The translations under genes and the position numbers were made by a program. Positions 63,801 to 64,000 of a stretch of 64,000 bases of DNA are shown piece by piece; the stretch's first letter is position 1, and each line of letters begins with the position of its first letter. The notes under the pieces were generated by a model that saw only the letters and a program-made list of their open reading frames with translations, searched no databases and was not told where the DNA came from. Origin of the DNA: Lachnospiraceae bacterium FE2018 (GTDB lineage Bacteria > Bacillota > Clostridia > Lachnospirales > Lachnospiraceae); contig JNKK01000003.1 of the NCBI GenBank assembly GCA_000702845.1, positions 1 through 64,000 on the forward strand. The letters are read 5' to 3'.

Positions 63801-64000
63801 CAGCTTATTCCAGCTGGTTGAATCATACAGCAGCTGCGGCTGCCGGGTAATGTGTGTGACCGGTTCCAGATTGAAAAAGACATAGTTGAACATCTTGGAT
63901 CGATGATCACCCTTCGCGTCAAAACGAGTTACATTACAAATGGTCAGTTCGCTGCCGTCTTTTTCAGCGCGGTGGAACATGGTTTCTAGCACTTTATCCT
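60840..64000 (-). CDS. CDP-glycerol glycerophosphotransferase with N-terminal GT2 part (5' end cut)
   Basis: At least 1050 residues are visible and the frame stays open to the window edge. The visible N terminus (DKVLETMFHRAEKDGSELTI..) matches the second half of a GT2 domain, so the catalytic start lies beyond 64000. The C-terminal third is TagF-like: QTMHGTPLKTMG, GYPRTDILY, LYAPTWRRRK, ITDYSSVMFDFA. The middle (about residues 240-650) is a beta-rich region of unknown role. It likely adds a sugar and a glycerol-phosphate (or related alditol-phosphate) unit to a teichoic-type polymer. Confidence 0.9.
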   Translation of the reverse strand, partial: DKVLETMFHRAEKDGSELTICNVTRFDAKGDHRSKMFNYVFFNLEPVTHITRQPQLLYDSTSWNKLILRSFYEKHDFQFPERILYEDIPVTIPMHFLTKQVSVVPEIGYMWRLRDGASSSITQNTDSLINLRDRIRILQLQDQFFEEFVKDLALEMAKQVKVLDWDLFLFIKACLIVSRDQVPRIMEHINAYIDEAIDPSALSELDPLKQEIYQCVRTKNVDRLIALEQYRENKFKLIPLKEEQGRLLADLPNNLFQLSEYDLTQDRLRIAPDTRMDEMSVSQNAIMLTAHVMRERVNMPKDGQKMQAYLYNSAENQKIALPTESVDGVYVTEELGHITDPDTGRTDTYNYDGTAVKITIPLKQLTADQTLSGRYLLLIEFQNRFETGSVYLEKLAPGIKSKYRDTAQIYGDTIIHFDFQVKNRFVIEADRSPVFADSVSVSETDVQCKVNHEDAELLIRNEEDGNVVPMEKAAAGTYRIARNLLNERVRYHLLVRTEAGMLPVYAREKASQINGSGNAYAIINSLRNYAIHFRLFSEIAEASRPAHFGKALRLKVTRAGDPDHLKQITSARLFIPDPVAQRKNYLASASCKVHGSKMTTRFKVDFSDDELVKDFYQSARDVQVEYLSADGQSEDVPVYTSQSFMRKYDQKNLKIECYRSAFGTLRLQFKQVWDAAENSKNKREKLIKEKYPEFCKETIVSNRIIFEAMWGDKYSCNPRALYEYINENHPEYECIWSFNDQRTPVNGNAKRVRKGSLEYWHTLATAKYLINNVNFENGYQKREGQIEVQTMHGTPLKTMGLDVAQELKSEEERELFLRRSSRWNYLVVQGKFMEDHAWPIYHFEKEVLRTGYPRTDILYRGDPEKKEELRRMLGIPSDKKVILYAPTWRRRKRFDLEMDLQKMKSALSDEYVLLIRLHYLADVCDDIPQEDPFIMDLTSYDRIEDLYLITDILITDYSSVMFDFALTGRPMLFYTYDMEEYASKLRGLYVDFRKESPGPLLYSTEEIIEEIRQIDQFDEKYKDRIEAFHEKFLTYEGGDSCKKVVETVFKEQ

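Noticed and set aside
1-64000. tRNA, rRNA, CRISPR arrays and phage genes
   Set aside because: No cloverleaf tRNA with matching arms, no regularly spaced repeat array and no phage-type genes were seen; the gaps between genes are too short for rRNA.

Overview
The window looks like a cell-envelope biosynthesis island from a Gram-positive anaerobe of the Clostridia, most like Lachnospiraceae. This is judged from teichoic-acid type enzymes, lysine-rich secreted proteins with Ig-like and FnIII-like domains, strong AGGAGG-type ribosome binding sites and the gene families present; the species cannot be told from the sequence. Nearly every gene is on the minus strand; only three clear genes (20423, 25968 and 37268) and one doubtful small ORF (27458) point the other way. 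No rRNA, tRNA, CRISPR array, phage gene or intact insertion sequence was seen.

Layout, left to right. 1-3170: a repeat-bearing left edge, then four small secreted basic proteins, three of them paralogues. 3171-10135: a glucan of membrane proteins and a CDP-3,6-dideoxyhexose pathway (rfbF, rfbH, an SDR, rfbG) followed by an exported protein and DUF6056-like membrane proteins. 10136-10512: promoter, strong hairpin and structured DNA. 10513-18022: a seven-gene operon that joins a NitT/TauT-type ABC importer to a Dlt-like acylation machine (SGNH transferase, MBOAT, AMP ligase, carrier protein). 18227-22305: two membrane proteins, a secreted SGNH protein and an acyltransferase-3. 22540-27461: a second Dlt-like cassette (ligase, carrier, MBOAT) with a divergent SGNH transferase. 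27612-36988: teichoic-acid type genes (LtaS-like enzyme, CDP-glycerol transferase, Ig-like/GDPD protein), two beta-helix proteins (one frameshifted) and an FnIII protein. 37268-38230: a polyprenol-phosphate type GT2. 38290-57754: a capsule/cell-wall polysaccharide cluster of the Wzx/Wzy type, whose middle part (about 39.4-54.8 kb) is clearly more AT-rich than the flanks. 57819-64000: a YfhO-like membrane protein and a large CDP-glycerol transferase cut by the window end.

How the parts may work together: the polysaccharide cluster and teichoic-type enzymes build anionic and neutral surface glycans; the CDP-dideoxyhexose and possible CDP-alditol modules supply unusual building blocks; two independent acylation systems decorate polymers outside the membrane. 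Both MBOAT proteins end in an aromatic hexapeptide (FVYGAF and FVYMEY) matching the known acyl-shuttle motif. The most interesting system is the first acylation operon: the importer is packed in the same transcription unit, so the acyl donor may be a carboxylic acid taken up from outside. That link is inference from gene order.
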